DNA from: Mesobacillus maritimus
GTDB taxonomy: Bacteria > Bacillota > Bacilli > Bacillales > Cytobacillaceae
Length of the DNA: 57,314 nt
NCBI RefSeq assembly: GCF_019749255.1
Contig: NZ_JACWFH010000011.1
Location: 1,511-58,824, forward strand
Direction: 5' to 3'
The notes below the pieces were generated by a model that saw only the letters and a program-made list of their open reading frames with translations, did not search any database and was not told the origin of the DNA. This document shows positions 29,321 through 37,734 of the stretch, piece by piece. Both the position numbers and the translations under genes were made by a program. Every line of letters begins with the position of its first letter. The first letter of the stretch is position 1.

Positions 29321-29437
29321 CTACGAATTCTCCTTCTTGTATAACGTTCCACCCTTTATTATAGGCATTCACACATTTTTTCGCTCATCATACGATATCT
29401 TAAAAAGTTTAAGCCCAAAACAGAGGAGGTTACAAAA

Positions 29438-30433
29438 GTGAAAAAGTGGATGAAACCTGGTTTAGCTCTACTACTCAGCTTTGTTCTTATTATCCCCTTA
29501 GCTGCTTGTGGACAGGAAAAGAAGGAAAAGATTCGAATTGCAGAAGTTACACGTTCCATTTTTTATGCACCACTCTATGCAGCACTGGATCAGGGATTTT
29601 TTGAAGATGAAGGGTTAGATATAGAATTAACAACTGTATGGGGCGGTGACAAAGTCATGACCTCTCTTTTATCAGATGGTGCAGATATTGGCCTTGTTGG
29701 GTCTGAAACATCTATCTATGTTTATGCTCGCGGAGCAAGTGATCCAGTTATTAACTTTGGTCAACTTACCCAAACCGATGGAACATTTCTAGTTTCACGT
29801 AATGAAATTGAGGACTTTTCTTGGGACCAATTAAAAGACTCTACTTTCCTTGGGCAGCGGAAAGGTGGTATGCCTCAGATGGTTGGGGAGTTTGTTTTAA
29901 AGAAGCACGGAATTGACCCACAGAACGACCTGAATTTAATCCAAAATATCGATTTTGCAAATATTTCAAGTGCGTTTGCGGGTGGAACAGGCGAATTTGT
30001 CCAATTATTTGAACCTCAAGCCAGTATCTTTGAAAAAGAAGGAAGAGGGCATATCGTTGCCTCTTTTGGAACTGAATCTGGTCATGTTCCTTATACAACG
30101 TTTATGGCGAAGCAAAGTTTCATGGAAGAAAATGACGAAACCGTTGAGAAATTTACCAGAGCCTTATATAAAGCACAACAATGGGTAGCAGACACTGATG
30201 CTAAAAAAATCGCTGAAGCCATTCAACCATATTTTGAAGATACTGATCTCGAAATCCTCGAAATGGCAGTAGACCGCTATAAAAGTCAGGGTTCCTTTGC
30301 TACTGACCCGATTCTAGATGAGGAAGAATGGAATAATCTTCAAAACATTATGGAGGAAGCTGGCGAGCTACCAACAGAAGTTCTACACGAAGAGCTTGTT
30401 AATACAACGATTGCAGAAAAAGTGATGAATTAA
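29438..30433 (+). CDS. ytlA: ABC transporter substrate-binding lipoprotein (YtlA)
   Basis: The 331-residue lipoprotein has a signal peptide and lipobox PLAAC, with Cys24 as the lipidated residue. The mature part belongs to the NMT1/ThiY/SsuA-like periplasmic-binding family (RIAEVTRSIFYAPLYAALDQ, and AGGTGEFVQLFEPQA). Such proteins bind pyrimidine precursors, aliphatic sulfonates or similar small anions; the ligand cannot be read from sequence. The start is GTG with AGAGGAGG upstream. It begins the ytlACD operon, 16 bases before ytlC. B. subtilis YtlA is also uncharacterised in substrate. Confidence 0.9.
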   Translation: MKKWMKPGLALLLSFVLIIPLAACGQEKKEKIRIAEVTRSIFYAPLYAALDQGFFEDEGLDIELTTVWGGDKVMTSLLSDGADIGLVGSETSIYVYARGASDPVINFGQLTQTDGTFLVSRNEIEDFSWDQLKDSTFLGQRKGGMPQMVGEFVLKKHGIDPQNDLNLIQNIDFANISSAFAGGTGEFVQLFEPQASIFEKEGRGHIVASFGTESGHVPYTTFMAKQSFMEENDETVEKFTRALYKAQQWVADTDAKKIAEAIQPYFEDTDLEILEMAVDRYKSQGSFATDPILDEEEWNNLQNIMEEAGELPTEVLHEELVNTTIAEKVMN

Positions 30434-30449
30434 AAGGAGGACGCAGCCA

Positions 30450-31220
30450 ATGGACTTCTTAACAATTAAAAACCTGCATCATACCTACTTTACCAAAACA
30501 TCAGCAACGACTGCTCTCAGTGATATTACCCTAGATGTTAAGGAAGGTGAGTTTATATCCTTTCTTGGCCCGAGTGGCTGCGGGAAAACCACACTCTTAT
30601 CGATTATCGCTGGATTAATTAACCCTACCGGAGGTTCAGTCCTACTAGAAAATAAACCAATTAAAACGTCTCAAAATGATATTGGCTATATGCTTCAGCA
30701 GGACTATTTATTCCCATGGAAAACAATTGAACAAAATATTCTGCTTGGGCTAAAGATAAACGGTACGTTGACCCCTGAAAAGAAGGAAAACACATCCAAT
30801 CTGCTTAAACAAATGGGGCTTGAACATGTTGGGGCTGCTTACCCAAAACAACTTTCAGGTGGCATGCGTCAGCGCGTTGCCCTTGTCCGTACATTGGCCA
30901 CAGAGCCAAAACTATTAATGCTCGATGAACCATTTTCTGCACTCGACTTTCAGACAAAGCTAAAACTAGAAGACCTCGTTTCCAATACATTAAAGAATTT
31001 CAATAAAACAGCCATTCTTGTTACCCACGATATTGGTGAAGCGATTGCAATGAGTGACCGAATTATCCTTTTCTCTCCAAGTCCTGGAAAGGTTCATAAA
31101 ACCTTTTTAGTCCCTGATGAACTTAAAAATTTACCACCTTTTAGTGCTAGAAACCACACTGTATATACCGAGCTTTTCCAGACTATTTGGAAGGAGCTGG
31201 AATCCCTTGACGAAGAATGA
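30450..31220 (+). CDS. ytlC: ABC transporter ATP-binding protein (YtlC)
   Basis: The 256-residue ATPase of the nitrate/sulfonate/taurine group has Walker [10 protein letters not shown] near residue 42, a Q loop at [10 protein letters not shown], signature LSGGMRQR and Walker [13 protein letters not shown]. It energises uptake with YtlA and YtlD. AAGGAGGA precedes the ATG. Its 3' end overlaps the ytlD start by 14 bases. Confidence 0.95.
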   Translation: MDFLTIKNLHHTYFTKTSATTALSDITLDVKEGEFISFLGPSGCGKTTLLSIIAGLINPTGGSVLLENKPIKTSQNDIGYMLQQDYLFPWKTIEQNILLGLKINGTLTPEKKENTSNLLKQMGLEHVGAAYPKQLSGGMRQRVALVRTLATEPKLLMLDEPFSALDFQTKLKLEDLVSNTLKNFNKTAILVTHDIGEAIAMSDRIILFSPSPGKVHKTFLVPDELKNLPPFSARNHTVYTELFQTIWKELESLDEE

Positions 31221-32007
31221 GATAAAAAGTCTCCACGAACAATATTTAAATAAACTAAAAAAAGAAAAAAGAATTGTCCGCTTTGTCCAAGTGCTCATCT
31301 TCATATTGTTTTTTGGGCTCTGGGAATTGGCAAGCCAACAACATTGGATCGATCCACTCATTTTCAGTTCCCCAACTAAGATATGGGAGCTATTTATACA
31401 AAAATCAGTTGACGGGTCACTCGCCGCAAATATTGGAATCACGGTGACAGAGACCATATTGGGATTTTTGGCTGGTACACTCTTGGGAACGATGTTAGCA
31501 GCACTCCTTTGGTGGTCCCCGATTCTGTCAAAAATCCTTGATCCCTTTTTAGTCATATTAAATGCCATGCCTAAGGTTGCACTCGGTCCAATTTTAATCG
31601 TGGCAATTGGTGCCAATATGACATCTATCGTGGCCATGGGGACGCTCGTATCCGTCATTATCACGACAATTGTTGTGTTTACTTCGTTTAAGGAAGTTGA
31701 CCCTAACTATACAAAAGTACTCCAAATATTTGGAGCAACACGGACGCAAAGCTTTAAGGAAGCCATTCTACCGGCTTCGTTTCCTACTATCATTTCTACA
31801 CTGAAGGTGAATGTCGGATTATCCTGGGTCGGAGTAATTGTTGGTGAGTTTCTAACATCTGCACGGGGACTGGGATATATGATTATATACGGTTTCCAAG
31901 TATTTGACTTTACACTTGTGTTTCTATCCTTATTGGTGATTGCTGTTTTTGCAACCATCATGTATCAACTTGTAGACCTTCTTGAGAAGAAGCTAATCCA
32001 AGATTGA
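31207..32007 (+). CDS. ytlD: ABC transporter permease (YtlD)
   Basis: The 266-residue inner-membrane subunit has about six membrane segments and the EAA loop for ATPase contact ([19 protein letters not shown]). It belongs to the SsuC/TauC-type permeases. The start is taken as TTG at 31207, with AAGGAG 11 bases upstream inside the ytlC end. The frame is open 30 codons further back, but that would lie entirely within ytlC. Confidence 0.9.
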   Translation: MTKNEIKSLHEQYLNKLKKEKRIVRFVQVLIFILFFGLWELASQQHWIDPLIFSSPTKIWELFIQKSVDGSLAANIGITVTETILGFLAGTLLGTMLAALLWWSPILSKILDPFLVILNAMPKVALGPILIVAIGANMTSIVAMGTLVSVIITTIVVFTSFKEVDPNYTKVLQIFGATRTQSFKEAILPASFPTIISTLKVNVGLSWVGVIVGEFLTSARGLGYMIIYGFQVFDFTLVFLSLLVIAVFATIMYQLVDLLEKKLIQD

Positions 32008-32136
32008 AGTTGCATCATTCCTACTAGCATTAGACAAACAGTTCTTTTCCTTCGAATCTGAGGTGGATTAGATTCTATGGGGTAGTTGCTCTGGCTAGAC
32101 AATTCTTAAAACCAAACTGCAAATATCCGTATCTAC

Positions 32137-32175
32137 AGAAGCGGCCGGCTTAATGCCCAGCTGCTTCTATTTTAT
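32137..32175 (+). terminator. probable ytlACD terminator
   Basis: AGAAGC pairs with GCTTCT, with partly paired GC-rich sequence inside, followed by TATTTTAT. It overlaps the ytkD stop codon region. The T tract is imperfect. Confidence 0.5.
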
Positions 32176-32625
32176 ATACTCAAGACTAAGCCTGATAACT
32201 TCATCTTTCATAATAAAGCTATAATGGTTTTTAGACACTTCACTTAGAAGGTCTCCCTCAACAAAAATTGGTCCGTTTGTTTCAAAGTAGCTTTGCTGTG
32301 TGAGCAATTCTTTAAGTTCAGCGTAATAGATTCGCTTTCGAAAGCTCCCCTGCCCATCCCTTACTTCATATTCACCAATAAAATGAAGGGTCTCAATCTT
32401 CCCACCGGTTTCCTCCATGACCTCCCGATTAGCAGCTTGTTCTAACGTCTCACCTTTTTCTCTTTTGCCACCAGGGAACTCCCATCCCCTTTTTTTATGA
32501 TCCGTTAATACCCATTTTTCATTATATTTACATATTACCAACACATGATCAGGCTCATGTCCGAAGGCATTTTTTTGAAAACTGAGTGTTACTTCCGCAC
32601 CATTTAGATCATTAAAATGTTTCAT
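32167..32625 (-). CDS. ytkD: NUDIX nucleoside triphosphatase YtkD
   Basis: The 152-residue NUDIX hydrolase has a complete box, GGKREKGETLEQAANREVME followed by ETGG, at about residues 52-75. B. subtilis YtkD hydrolyses 8-oxo-dGTP and other nucleoside triphosphates and helps limit mutation under oxidative stress. The start at 32625 is preferred because GGTGGAGG lies seven bases upstream; an ATG seven codons earlier contains that site. The nearby dps gene shares a stress theme, though the genes are separate units. Confidence 0.9.
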   Translation of the reverse strand: MKHFNDLNGAEVTLSFQKNAFGHEPDHVLVICKYNEKWVLTDHKKRGWEFPGGKREKGETLEQAANREVMEETGGKIETLHFIGEYEVRDGQGSFRKRIYYAELKELLTQQSYFETNGPIFVEGDLLSEVSKNHYSFIMKDEVIRLSLEYIK

Positions 32626-32684
32626 TTTATCCTCCACCGAATGCATATTCTTTTATTAATAATTATACAATGAATGGAGAAATA

Positions 32685-32850
32685 GAAAAGCAGAAGCGGA
32701 TTGTTCAACTTCGACTGGCATAAGACAAACCGGAATAGACTTCAATTCCGGGGGGCTTATGACCCAAGGAGTTAGCCGCTGCAGCTAGAGCTAGACAATA
32801 GAAAAGCGGAAGCGCCCTAGCCAGCGGCGTTATGGCCTAGAGCGCTCCAA
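32685..32850. repeat. dispersed repeat copy A (AAAAGCGGAAGCGCC...CTTATGACC type)
   Basis: The stretch contains GAAAAGCAGAAGCG, GGGGCTTATGACCC, AAGGAGTTAG and GAGCTAGACAATAGAAAAGC, then a second partial unit GGAAGCGCCCTAGCCAG. The same blocks occur in the same order on the opposite strand at 46691-46806. It lies in the 265-base gap between ytkD and the next gene. Limits are approximate. Confidence 0.8.
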
Positions 32851-32911
32851 TAGAGGAAATAAATTTTCAACCAGCTATTTTTATTTCTTTTCTGAAGAGA
32901 AAAATACCCAA

Positions 32912-33232
32912 CTATTGTTTCGGAAGAATTCCCATGCTTTCAATATGTTTTTTCGCTTCATTGTCACCTAACTGATAGATCATTTCATAAGTTCGAATTA
33001 GGCTCCCATCCTGAGCATGGTTCTCCTTATCATTATGGTACTCATCAAAAGGGATATGGGCTCGTAGGAAATTTTGAACATCCATATTGTAATTGTAATC
33101 GAACTCTTCCCTTAGTTGAGTGATTTCTTCATCATTTGCCTCAATTTTAAAATCCCATGTTGAGGCAGTAGGACTTTGAGTAATTTCTCCACTAGCAATA
33201 TCAATGTAATAAGTTTTCTTACTTTCCTGCAT
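32912..33232 (-). CDS. conserved hypothetical protein
   Basis: The 106-residue acidic protein begins MQESKKTYYIDIASGEITQS and contains WDFKIEANDEEITQLREEFD. It has no membrane segment or metal motif. I recall similar proteins in Bacillaceae carrying loose names such as hydrolase, without evidence; I assign no function. An A/G-rich ribosome binding site (AAAGGAGTGAG) precedes the ATG. It diverges from the following small gene across about 200 bases that contain a spaced inverted repeat. Confidence 0.8.
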   Translation of the reverse strand: MQESKKTYYIDIASGEITQSPTASTWDFKIEANDEEITQLREEFDYNYNMDVQNFLRAHIPFDEYHNDKENHAQDGSLIRTYEMIYQLGDNEAKKHIESMGILPKQ

Positions 33233-33434
33233 TGAAACTCACTCCTTTGAATATGAGTTTCCCCAGCTTTCCCACTTACTAAACGAAGATAAAACTATAG
33301 TCTGAAACACTTTCATGGTAAAATTAAAGTGGGAAGTCGAATAGGAATAATAATTCTGGTGGAGGGTATCTACTATATATAAAACGAATTCAAATTTGCA
33401 ATAGGCCAGAAAAGCAAGGAATGGGGTGAGAAAA

Positions 33435-33692
33435 TTGAAATTAGTTGATGAGCTATTTGAGTTGTATCGAGATAAGTTGACTGGGGATGAAGAGGATATC
33501 GATATGCTTGCGTTTGCATTCCTTGAGGAAATGAGCCGAGAAGACTTAATCCATATTATTAAGGAATTGGACACGCAAGAACTTTATGACCTGATTGGAG
33601 TTTATCTAATCGAAAGTCTAAAAGGGAAATTTGCTCAAGAGGAATACGGTCAACAACGAACTTCTTTGTTTCAATCTCGCAATATTCACTAA
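33435..33692 (+). CDS. small conserved protein (DUF6154-like)
   Basis: The 85-residue acidic helical protein begins MKLVDELFELYRDKLTGDEE and resembles small uncharacterised Bacillaceae proteins that I recall as DUF6154. The start is uncertain. TTG at 33435 gives the family-like start and follows GGGGTGAG. GTG at 33426, with AAGGA upstream, would add MRK. No catalytic motif. A terminator follows. Confidence 0.72.
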   Translation: MKLVDELFELYRDKLTGDEEDIDMLAFAFLEEMSREDLIHIIKELDTQELYDLIGVYLIESLKGKFAQEEYGQQRTSLFQSRNIH

Positions 33693-33717
33693 TTATATTT
33701 TCTACATAATCACTTAG

Positions 33718-33746
33718 CCCCTGTTTATATAACAGGGGTTTTTTAC
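33718..33746 (+). terminator. intrinsic terminator
   Basis: CCCCTGTT pairs with AACAGGGG around a TATAT loop, followed by T6. Confidence 0.9.
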
Positions 33747-33849
33747 TTTCCGTTGTTCTTATTATGAGTAAATATGACCGTTGTTGCCGCTCCTATCAAC
33801 GAAGAAAAGGTTTAAATGCCCTTTTACAAAGCTAATAAAAGAACAAAAA

Positions 33850-33885
33850 AAAACCGCAAGCAAATGATCGCTTGCGGATTTTTTT
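33850..33885. terminator. bidirectional terminator, dps end
   Basis: CCGCAAGC pairs with GCTTGCGG between an A9 tract and a T7 tract. It terminates leftward dps and gives a second stop to rightward transcripts. Confidence 0.9.
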
Positions 33886-34321
33886 ACCCTAAATAGGCTT
33901 TGAACATCCATAAGTGCTTTCTTACACTTTTCTTTACCCCGAGAAGCATATCAGCAGTGCCTTCGTCATTTGCTTGCTCTGCTAAATTTATGGTTGCTTG
34001 TAGCTCATCTAAAAGTTTCGCAAAATCTCCACTTAAGTTTCGAACCATATCTTCTTCACTCTCTGTATCGGTTGCTTCTTCTACAAATGATAATTCCAAG
34101 CACTCCTTCAAGGTACCGACAGGCTTTCCTTCAAGTGCCAATATACGCTCCGCAAATTCATCAATAACCACTGCGGCTTCATCGTAAAGCTCCTCGAATT
34201 TTGCATGTAAAGTAAAGAAATGTGGACCTTTCACATTCCAATGGTAATTATGCAACTTGGTATACAACACAGTCCAAGTTGCAACTTGCTTGTTCACAGA
34301 TTGAATTAATTCGGTAGACAT
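33884..34321 (-). CDS. dps: Dps-family ferritin-like DNA-protection protein
   Basis: The 145-residue protein forms a dodecamer that oxidises and stores iron and protects DNA. Ferroxidase ligands appear as His27 (NYHWNVKG), His39, Asp54 and Glu58 (DEFAERI), with the standard spacing. The length and sequence type match B. subtilis Dps (YtkB), which is under sigma-B control. A sigma-B-like promoter is visible 25-50 bases upstream of the start. The AGGAGG site is good. No PerR box was found, so it is more like Dps than MrgA. Confidence 0.93.
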   Translation of the reverse strand: MSTELIQSVNKQVATWTVLYTKLHNYHWNVKGPHFFTLHAKFEELYDEAAVVIDEFAERILALEGKPVGTLKECLELSFVEEATDTESEEDMVRNLSGDFAKLLDELQATINLAEQANDEGTADMLLGVKKSVRKHLWMFKAYLG

Positions 34322-34344
34322 TGTATCATCCTCCTATAATCTAT

Positions 34345-34370
34345 CTTCCCTCATTTGGACAGGCTAAAAC
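34345..34370 (-). promoter_or_regulatory. possible sigma-B promoter of dps
   Basis: On the minus strand GTTTTA (34370-34365), a 14-base spacer and GGGAAG (34350-34345) match the sigma-B pattern GTTTAA-N12-15-GGGTAT at nine of twelve positions. Confidence 0.5.
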
Positions 34371-34444
34371 ATTTTAAATGCCTTTTCTTATGAAGAATGT
34401 AAAAAAACATGCTACAATCATTTTGAAGCAAAGGAGGTCTTTTT

Positions 34445-34624
34445 ATGCTAACCGTTCTTATTATTTCAATTATCATTGTCTTTATTGTTTTAATTTTAGC
34501 TGTAACCACTACATCTAAGGCCTATACTTATAAGCATACAGTCGACCCCATTGAAGAGAATCCCTATTTAAAGACAAAATCAAATGCAGATGAAGAACAG
34601 AAAAAAAATAACGAGGCCGAATAA
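34445..34624 (+). CDS. ytzI: small membrane protein YtzI
   Basis: The 59-residue protein has one N-terminal membrane segment (MLTVLIISIIIVFIVLILAV) and a hydrophilic tail (AYTYKHTVDPIEENPYLKTK) that faces the cytoplasm or the outside. It resembles B. subtilis YtzI in size and position next to luxS. Function unknown. AAAGGAGG lies seven bases before the ATG. Its last four codons form the left arm of the terminator shared with luxS. Confidence 0.8.
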   Translation: MLTVLIISIIIVFIVLILAVTTTSKAYTYKHTVDPIEENPYLKTKSNADEEQKKNNEAE

Positions 34625-34639
34625 GGCCTCGTTATTTTT
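34605..34639. terminator. bidirectional terminator overlapping the ytzI end
   Basis: AAAATAACGAGGCC pairs with GGCCTCGTTATTTT around GAATAA, which includes the ytzI stop codon. It serves ytzI and luxS. Confidence 0.92.
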
Positions 34640-35111
34640 ATGCAAACACTTGCTTTAATTCTTCTTTACTTTGGGTTAACCAAAAATACATTAACCGCTT
34701 TGCTCCATCTAAATCATGAAGCTTTGCTTGTCCACACTGTTTTTCATTCGCTGCTGGAATTTCTGTGATTTCAACGGCCGCTTTCATCGTATCTTCTAAT
34801 AAATCAATGATTTCTTCAACAGTTGGTGTCCCACTAACGACTAAATAATACCCCGTTTGGCACCCCATCGGTGAGATATCAATAATGTCAAAATGATTAT
34901 ATTTTTCTGCATGCTCGCGTAAATTAAAAGCTAACAAATGCTCTAACGTATGGATTGTGTCTGGCTTCATTGCCTGTTTGTTTGGTTGGCAAAACCGGAT
35001 ATCGTATTTATTTACAACACCATCGCTTCCTACTTTATGGACACCACAATGTCTCACATAAGGAGCTTTGACGGCGTTATGATCAAGTTCAAAACTTTCA
35101 ACTGAAGGCAT
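34638..35111 (-). CDS. luxS: S-ribosylhomocysteine lyase LuxS
   Basis: The 157-residue metalloenzyme cleaves S-ribosylhomocysteine to homocysteine and the AI-2 precursor DPD. Metal ligands fall at the canonical numbers His54, His58 and Cys126 (HTLEH, KQCGQ), with catalytic Glu57 and Cys84 (MGCQTGYY). It works downstream of SAM-using reactions, tying it to metK. AAAAGGAG precedes the ATG. It is monocistronic with a shared terminator. Confidence 0.97.
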   Translation of the reverse strand: MPSVESFELDHNAVKAPYVRHCGVHKVGSDGVVNKYDIRFCQPNKQAMKPDTIHTLEHLLAFNLREHAEKYNHFDIIDISPMGCQTGYYLVVSGTPTVEEIIDLLEDTMKAAVEITEIPAANEKQCGQAKLHDLDGAKRLMYFWLTQSKEELKQVFA

Positions 35112-35245
35112 TTAATATTCACTCCTTTTTATATCTCATCCTATCATACACGAAATAACCCATAATTTCATTAAGATGCACCGAATTTCCTAATTTAAAC
35201 GAAGTTATGGTATGGTATCTACATAAATATAGGAGTGATAGAAAA

Positions 35246-35500
35246 ATGGTTAAAAAAACGTTTCTTGCATTCATTCGACTTTATCAAGTCGTTATTTCCC
35301 CTCTAAAGCCACCAACTTGCCGCTTTTACCCAACTTGTTCGCATTATGGTCAAGAGGCCGTTAGCAAACATGGTGCATTAAAGGGAGGGTGGTTAACCCT
35401 TATTCGCATTATGAAATGCCATCCGTTCCATCCAGGCGGATTTGATTATGTCCCTGAGGAATGGCCAAAAAGAAAAAAGTCTAATCCTCATACCCATTAA
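35246..35500 (+). CDS. ytjA: membrane protein insertion efficiency factor YidD
   Basis: The 84-residue YidD-family protein has conserved [35 protein letters not shown] and [15 protein letters not shown]. It is a peripheral membrane factor that assists YidC/SpoIIIJ-dependent insertion. The start at 35246 follows ATAGGAGTG. A longer frame from 35207 runs through the promoter and is rejected. Its last 20 bases overlap the end of convergent ytiB, with no terminator between them. Confidence 0.92.
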   Translation: MVKKTFLAFIRLYQVVISPLKPPTCRFYPTCSHYGQEAVSKHGALKGGWLTLIRIMKCHPFHPGGFDYVPEEWPKRKKSNPHTH

Positions 35501-36053
35501 CGACTAAATCAAGTTTTCCAGTCGAAGGGTCAATCACTAACCCATGTACAGGGATATCCTTTGCCATTAATGGGTGGTTTTTAATGACATCAACACTATG
35601 AGCAACGCTTGAATTGACATTTTCAAATCCATGAAGCCATCCTTTTACATCGATTCCAGAATAAGTGAGGGTATCAAATATTTCATCATGGATTCCACGG
35701 TTTTTCATTTCACCCATAATCCCTTCAGGCTTCATTCCACTCATTCCACAATCATGATGACCAATGACCAACACTTCTTTTGCTTGTAGTTGATACACAG
35801 CTACTAACAAGCTCCTCATAATACTCCCAAAAGGATGCGTAACAAGTGCCCCTGCATTTTTAACAATTTTCACATCGCCATTTTTTACATTAAGTGCATT
35901 CGGCAAAAGTTCCAGTAATCTAGTGTCCATACATGTTAGGATAACCATTTTTTTATTAGGAAACTTTGTAGTTTCAAACTGTTCGTACTTCTTTTCATCC
36001 ACAAAACCTTTATTAAAATCTAAAATATTTTGAAGTAAATTCAAACTCCTCAT
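35481..36053 (-). CDS. ytiB: beta-class carbonic anhydrase-like protein YtiB
   Basis: The 190-residue protein has the beta-carbonic anhydrase zinc motifs CMDTR near residue 41 and HHDCG near residues 98-102, with the conserved [17 protein letters not shown]. It interconverts CO2 and bicarbonate. The ATG at 36053 has only a weak site. A TTG three codons downstream aligns better with the B. subtilis YtiB start (L-L-N/Q-x-ILDFNK), but the AGGAG before it is very close, so the start is uncertain by three residues. The 3' end overlaps yidD by 20 bases. Confidence 0.9.
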   Translation of the reverse strand: MRSLNLLQNILDFNKGFVDEKKYEQFETTKFPNKKMVILTCMDTRLLELLPNALNVKNGDVKIVKNAGALVTHPFGSIMRSLLVAVYQLQAKEVLVIGHHDCGMSGMKPEGIMGEMKNRGIHDEIFDTLTYSGIDVKGWLHGFENVNSSVAHSVDVIKNHPLMAKDIPVHGLVIDPSTGKLDLVVNGYED

Positions 36054-36154
36054 CCCACTTTCTAAAAATAATCTTTTTATTAATATACAGCAATTTTCTC
36101 ACAATGAAAAATCCCTTGCAATTCAGTGAATAATTTTGTAAGATACAGAAGGAG

Positions 36155-36177
36155 TAAATCGTAATCATTACGTATTA
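36155..36177 (+). promoter_or_regulatory. Zur box before znuA
   Basis: TAAATCGTAATCATTACG followed by TATTA is a near-perfect palindrome matching the B. subtilis Zur consensus AAATCGTAATNATTACGATTT except at two bases of the right arm. It lies about 60 bases before the znuA start, so zinc-replete Zur should repress the gene. Confidence 0.85.
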
Positions 36178-36234
36178 GTCATTAATAAGATATTTTCAGA
36201 ATTCAATCTACTTAGGTTGATCGGAGGAACCCAT

Positions 36235-37227
36235 ATGAAGAAAAACTCCCTTTATGGAGCAATAGGACTATTAATCGCTCTCTTGCTGACTGGTTGCGCA
36301 GAAGATTCAAGAGAAGAAAGTAAAAATACTGATGTCCTACAAATTTATACAACAGTTTACCCATTACAATTCTTTGCTGAAGAAATTGGAGGAGAATATG
36401 TTGAAGTGACATCGATTTATCCTCCTGGTGCAGATGAGCATACATTTGAACCTTCCCAGAAGGATATGATGAAAATCGCTGATGCCGATGTATTTTTCTA
36501 TGTTGGCCTAGGACTAGAAGGATTCGTTGAGAAAGTGAAAGGCACGTTTCAAAACGAGAATGTTGTCCTTCTTGGTGCAGGGGAACACATTCACCTAAAT
36601 CATGATGACACTAATCATGAAGAGGAGCATCTAGAGGATGAAGCACATCATGATGAGGATTCTCATTCTCATCATTCAGAAGATGAAGCACATGACCACG
36701 GTGGCGTAGACCCACATGTCTGGATTGATCCTATTTATAGCAAAGAACTTGCTGAATCCATTAAAGATCAGTTAACAGAACAGCTTCCTGCTCACAGTGA
36801 AACCTTTGAGCAAAACTTTGAAGAGCTCACTAAGAATTTAGACACTTTAGACGCACAATTTACTGAACTGGTTACAACAGCTAAACATAAAGAAATCATT
36901 GTTGCTCATTCTGCTTATGGATATTGGGAAACTCGTTATGGCATTAAACAAATAAGTATTTCTGGGATGTCCACAACGAGCGAACCTTCACAAAAAGAAT
37001 TGCAGACATTAATTGAACATGGAAAAGAGGCCGGCCTAAAATATGTCATCTCCGAACAGAACTACGATTCTAAATTAGCGGAGATTGTCCAAAAAGAATT
37101 GGGAGCTCAACCTTTAACTCTTCATAACCTGTCTGTACTAACAGAAAACGATCTCGCAAATAATGAAACCTATTTTAGTCTAATGGAAAAAAACCTTGAA
37201 ACATTGGAAAAAGCCTTAAACGAATAA
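36235..37227 (+). CDS. znuA: zinc ABC transporter substrate-binding lipoprotein ZnuA
   Basis: The 330-residue cluster A-I metal-binding lipoprotein has lipobox LLTGC (Cys21). The family start is IYTTVYPLQFFAEEIGGEYV. A His/Glu/Asp-rich loop at about residues 108-155 (HDDTNHEEEHLEDEAHHDED) is typical of zinc-specific members. It ends with VDPHVWIDP and further conserved metal ligands. The start at 36235 follows CGGAGGA. The Zur box confirms zinc regulation. Unusually, no permease or ATPase gene follows, so it must dock with a ZnuBC encoded elsewhere. Confidence 0.93.
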   Translation: MKKNSLYGAIGLLIALLLTGCAEDSREESKNTDVLQIYTTVYPLQFFAEEIGGEYVEVTSIYPPGADEHTFEPSQKDMMKIADADVFFYVGLGLEGFVEKVKGTFQNENVVLLGAGEHIHLNHDDTNHEEEHLEDEAHHDEDSHSHHSEDEAHDHGGVDPHVWIDPIYSKELAESIKDQLTEQLPAHSETFEQNFEELTKNLDTLDAQFTELVTTAKHKEIIVAHSAYGYWETRYGIKQISISGMSTTSEPSQKELQTLIEHGKEAGLKYVISEQNYDSKLAEIVQKELGAQPLTLHNLSVLTENDLANNETYFSLMEKNLETLEKALNE

Positions 37228-37250
37228 CCTCCATCTTAGGAGGTTTTTTG
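37226..37250 (+). terminator. znuA terminator
   Basis: AACCTCC pairs with GGAGGTT around ATCTTA, followed by T6. The left arm touches the stop codon. Confidence 0.85.
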
Positions 37251-37388
37251 TTTTGTTACTCCAAAATGTTCCTACCAACTAACTGGTGGACTTTGCGGAA
37301 TAGCGCAATCCTAAATATTGCTAAGTATTAACCTCAACTATTAAGCGAAACATAAAACCGTATCAACCAAATTTGAGGAGTGATACGA

Positions 37389-37556
37389 ATGGCAAAAGAT
37401 GTTCTTTGTGAAGTAAACAATTGTCAGTACTGGGCCCAAGGAAATCTATGCAGCGCAGAGCGAATCTATGTTGTCAGTCACACCGGTGAGACCGCTGATA
37501 CCATGAGAGAAACCGATTGCCATACCTTTGAACCAATTGAAGAAACATTGAGTTAA
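37389..37556 (+). CDS. DUF1540 small cysteine-rich protein
   Basis: The 55-residue protein reads MAKDVLCEVNNCQYWAQGNL and ends DCHTFEPIEETLS. Four cysteines (7, 12, 21, 44) are arranged C-x4-C-x8-C and a distal DCHTF, as in DUF1540 domains, and probably bind a metal. Proteins of this family are small and uncharacterised. GAGGAG lies seven bases before the ATG. It stands alone between znuA and the men operon, with its own weak terminator. Confidence 0.85.
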   Translation: MAKDVLCEVNNCQYWAQGNLCSAERIYVVSHTGETADTMRETDCHTFEPIEETLS

Positions 37557-37592
37557 AGTTCCATTTACAGTGGTTACTTTAAGCAATTCAAA

Positions 37593-37627
37593 AAAACCAG
37601 GTAGCTTCTTTTAAGCGCCTGGTTTTC
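37593..37627 (+). terminator. possible terminator of the DUF1540 gene
   Basis: AAAACCAGG pairs with CCTGGTTTT across a 16-base loop that is partly paired; the T tract is short. Confidence 0.6.
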
Positions 37628-37734
37628 GATTATTTTTATCCATTTTCTTGCTAATCAACTTCGAAGGTATTGTACCAAAGAAAGAATTCATAATAAAATA
37701 GTGACCTATATACTTCCAGAACAGATTACTCTCC

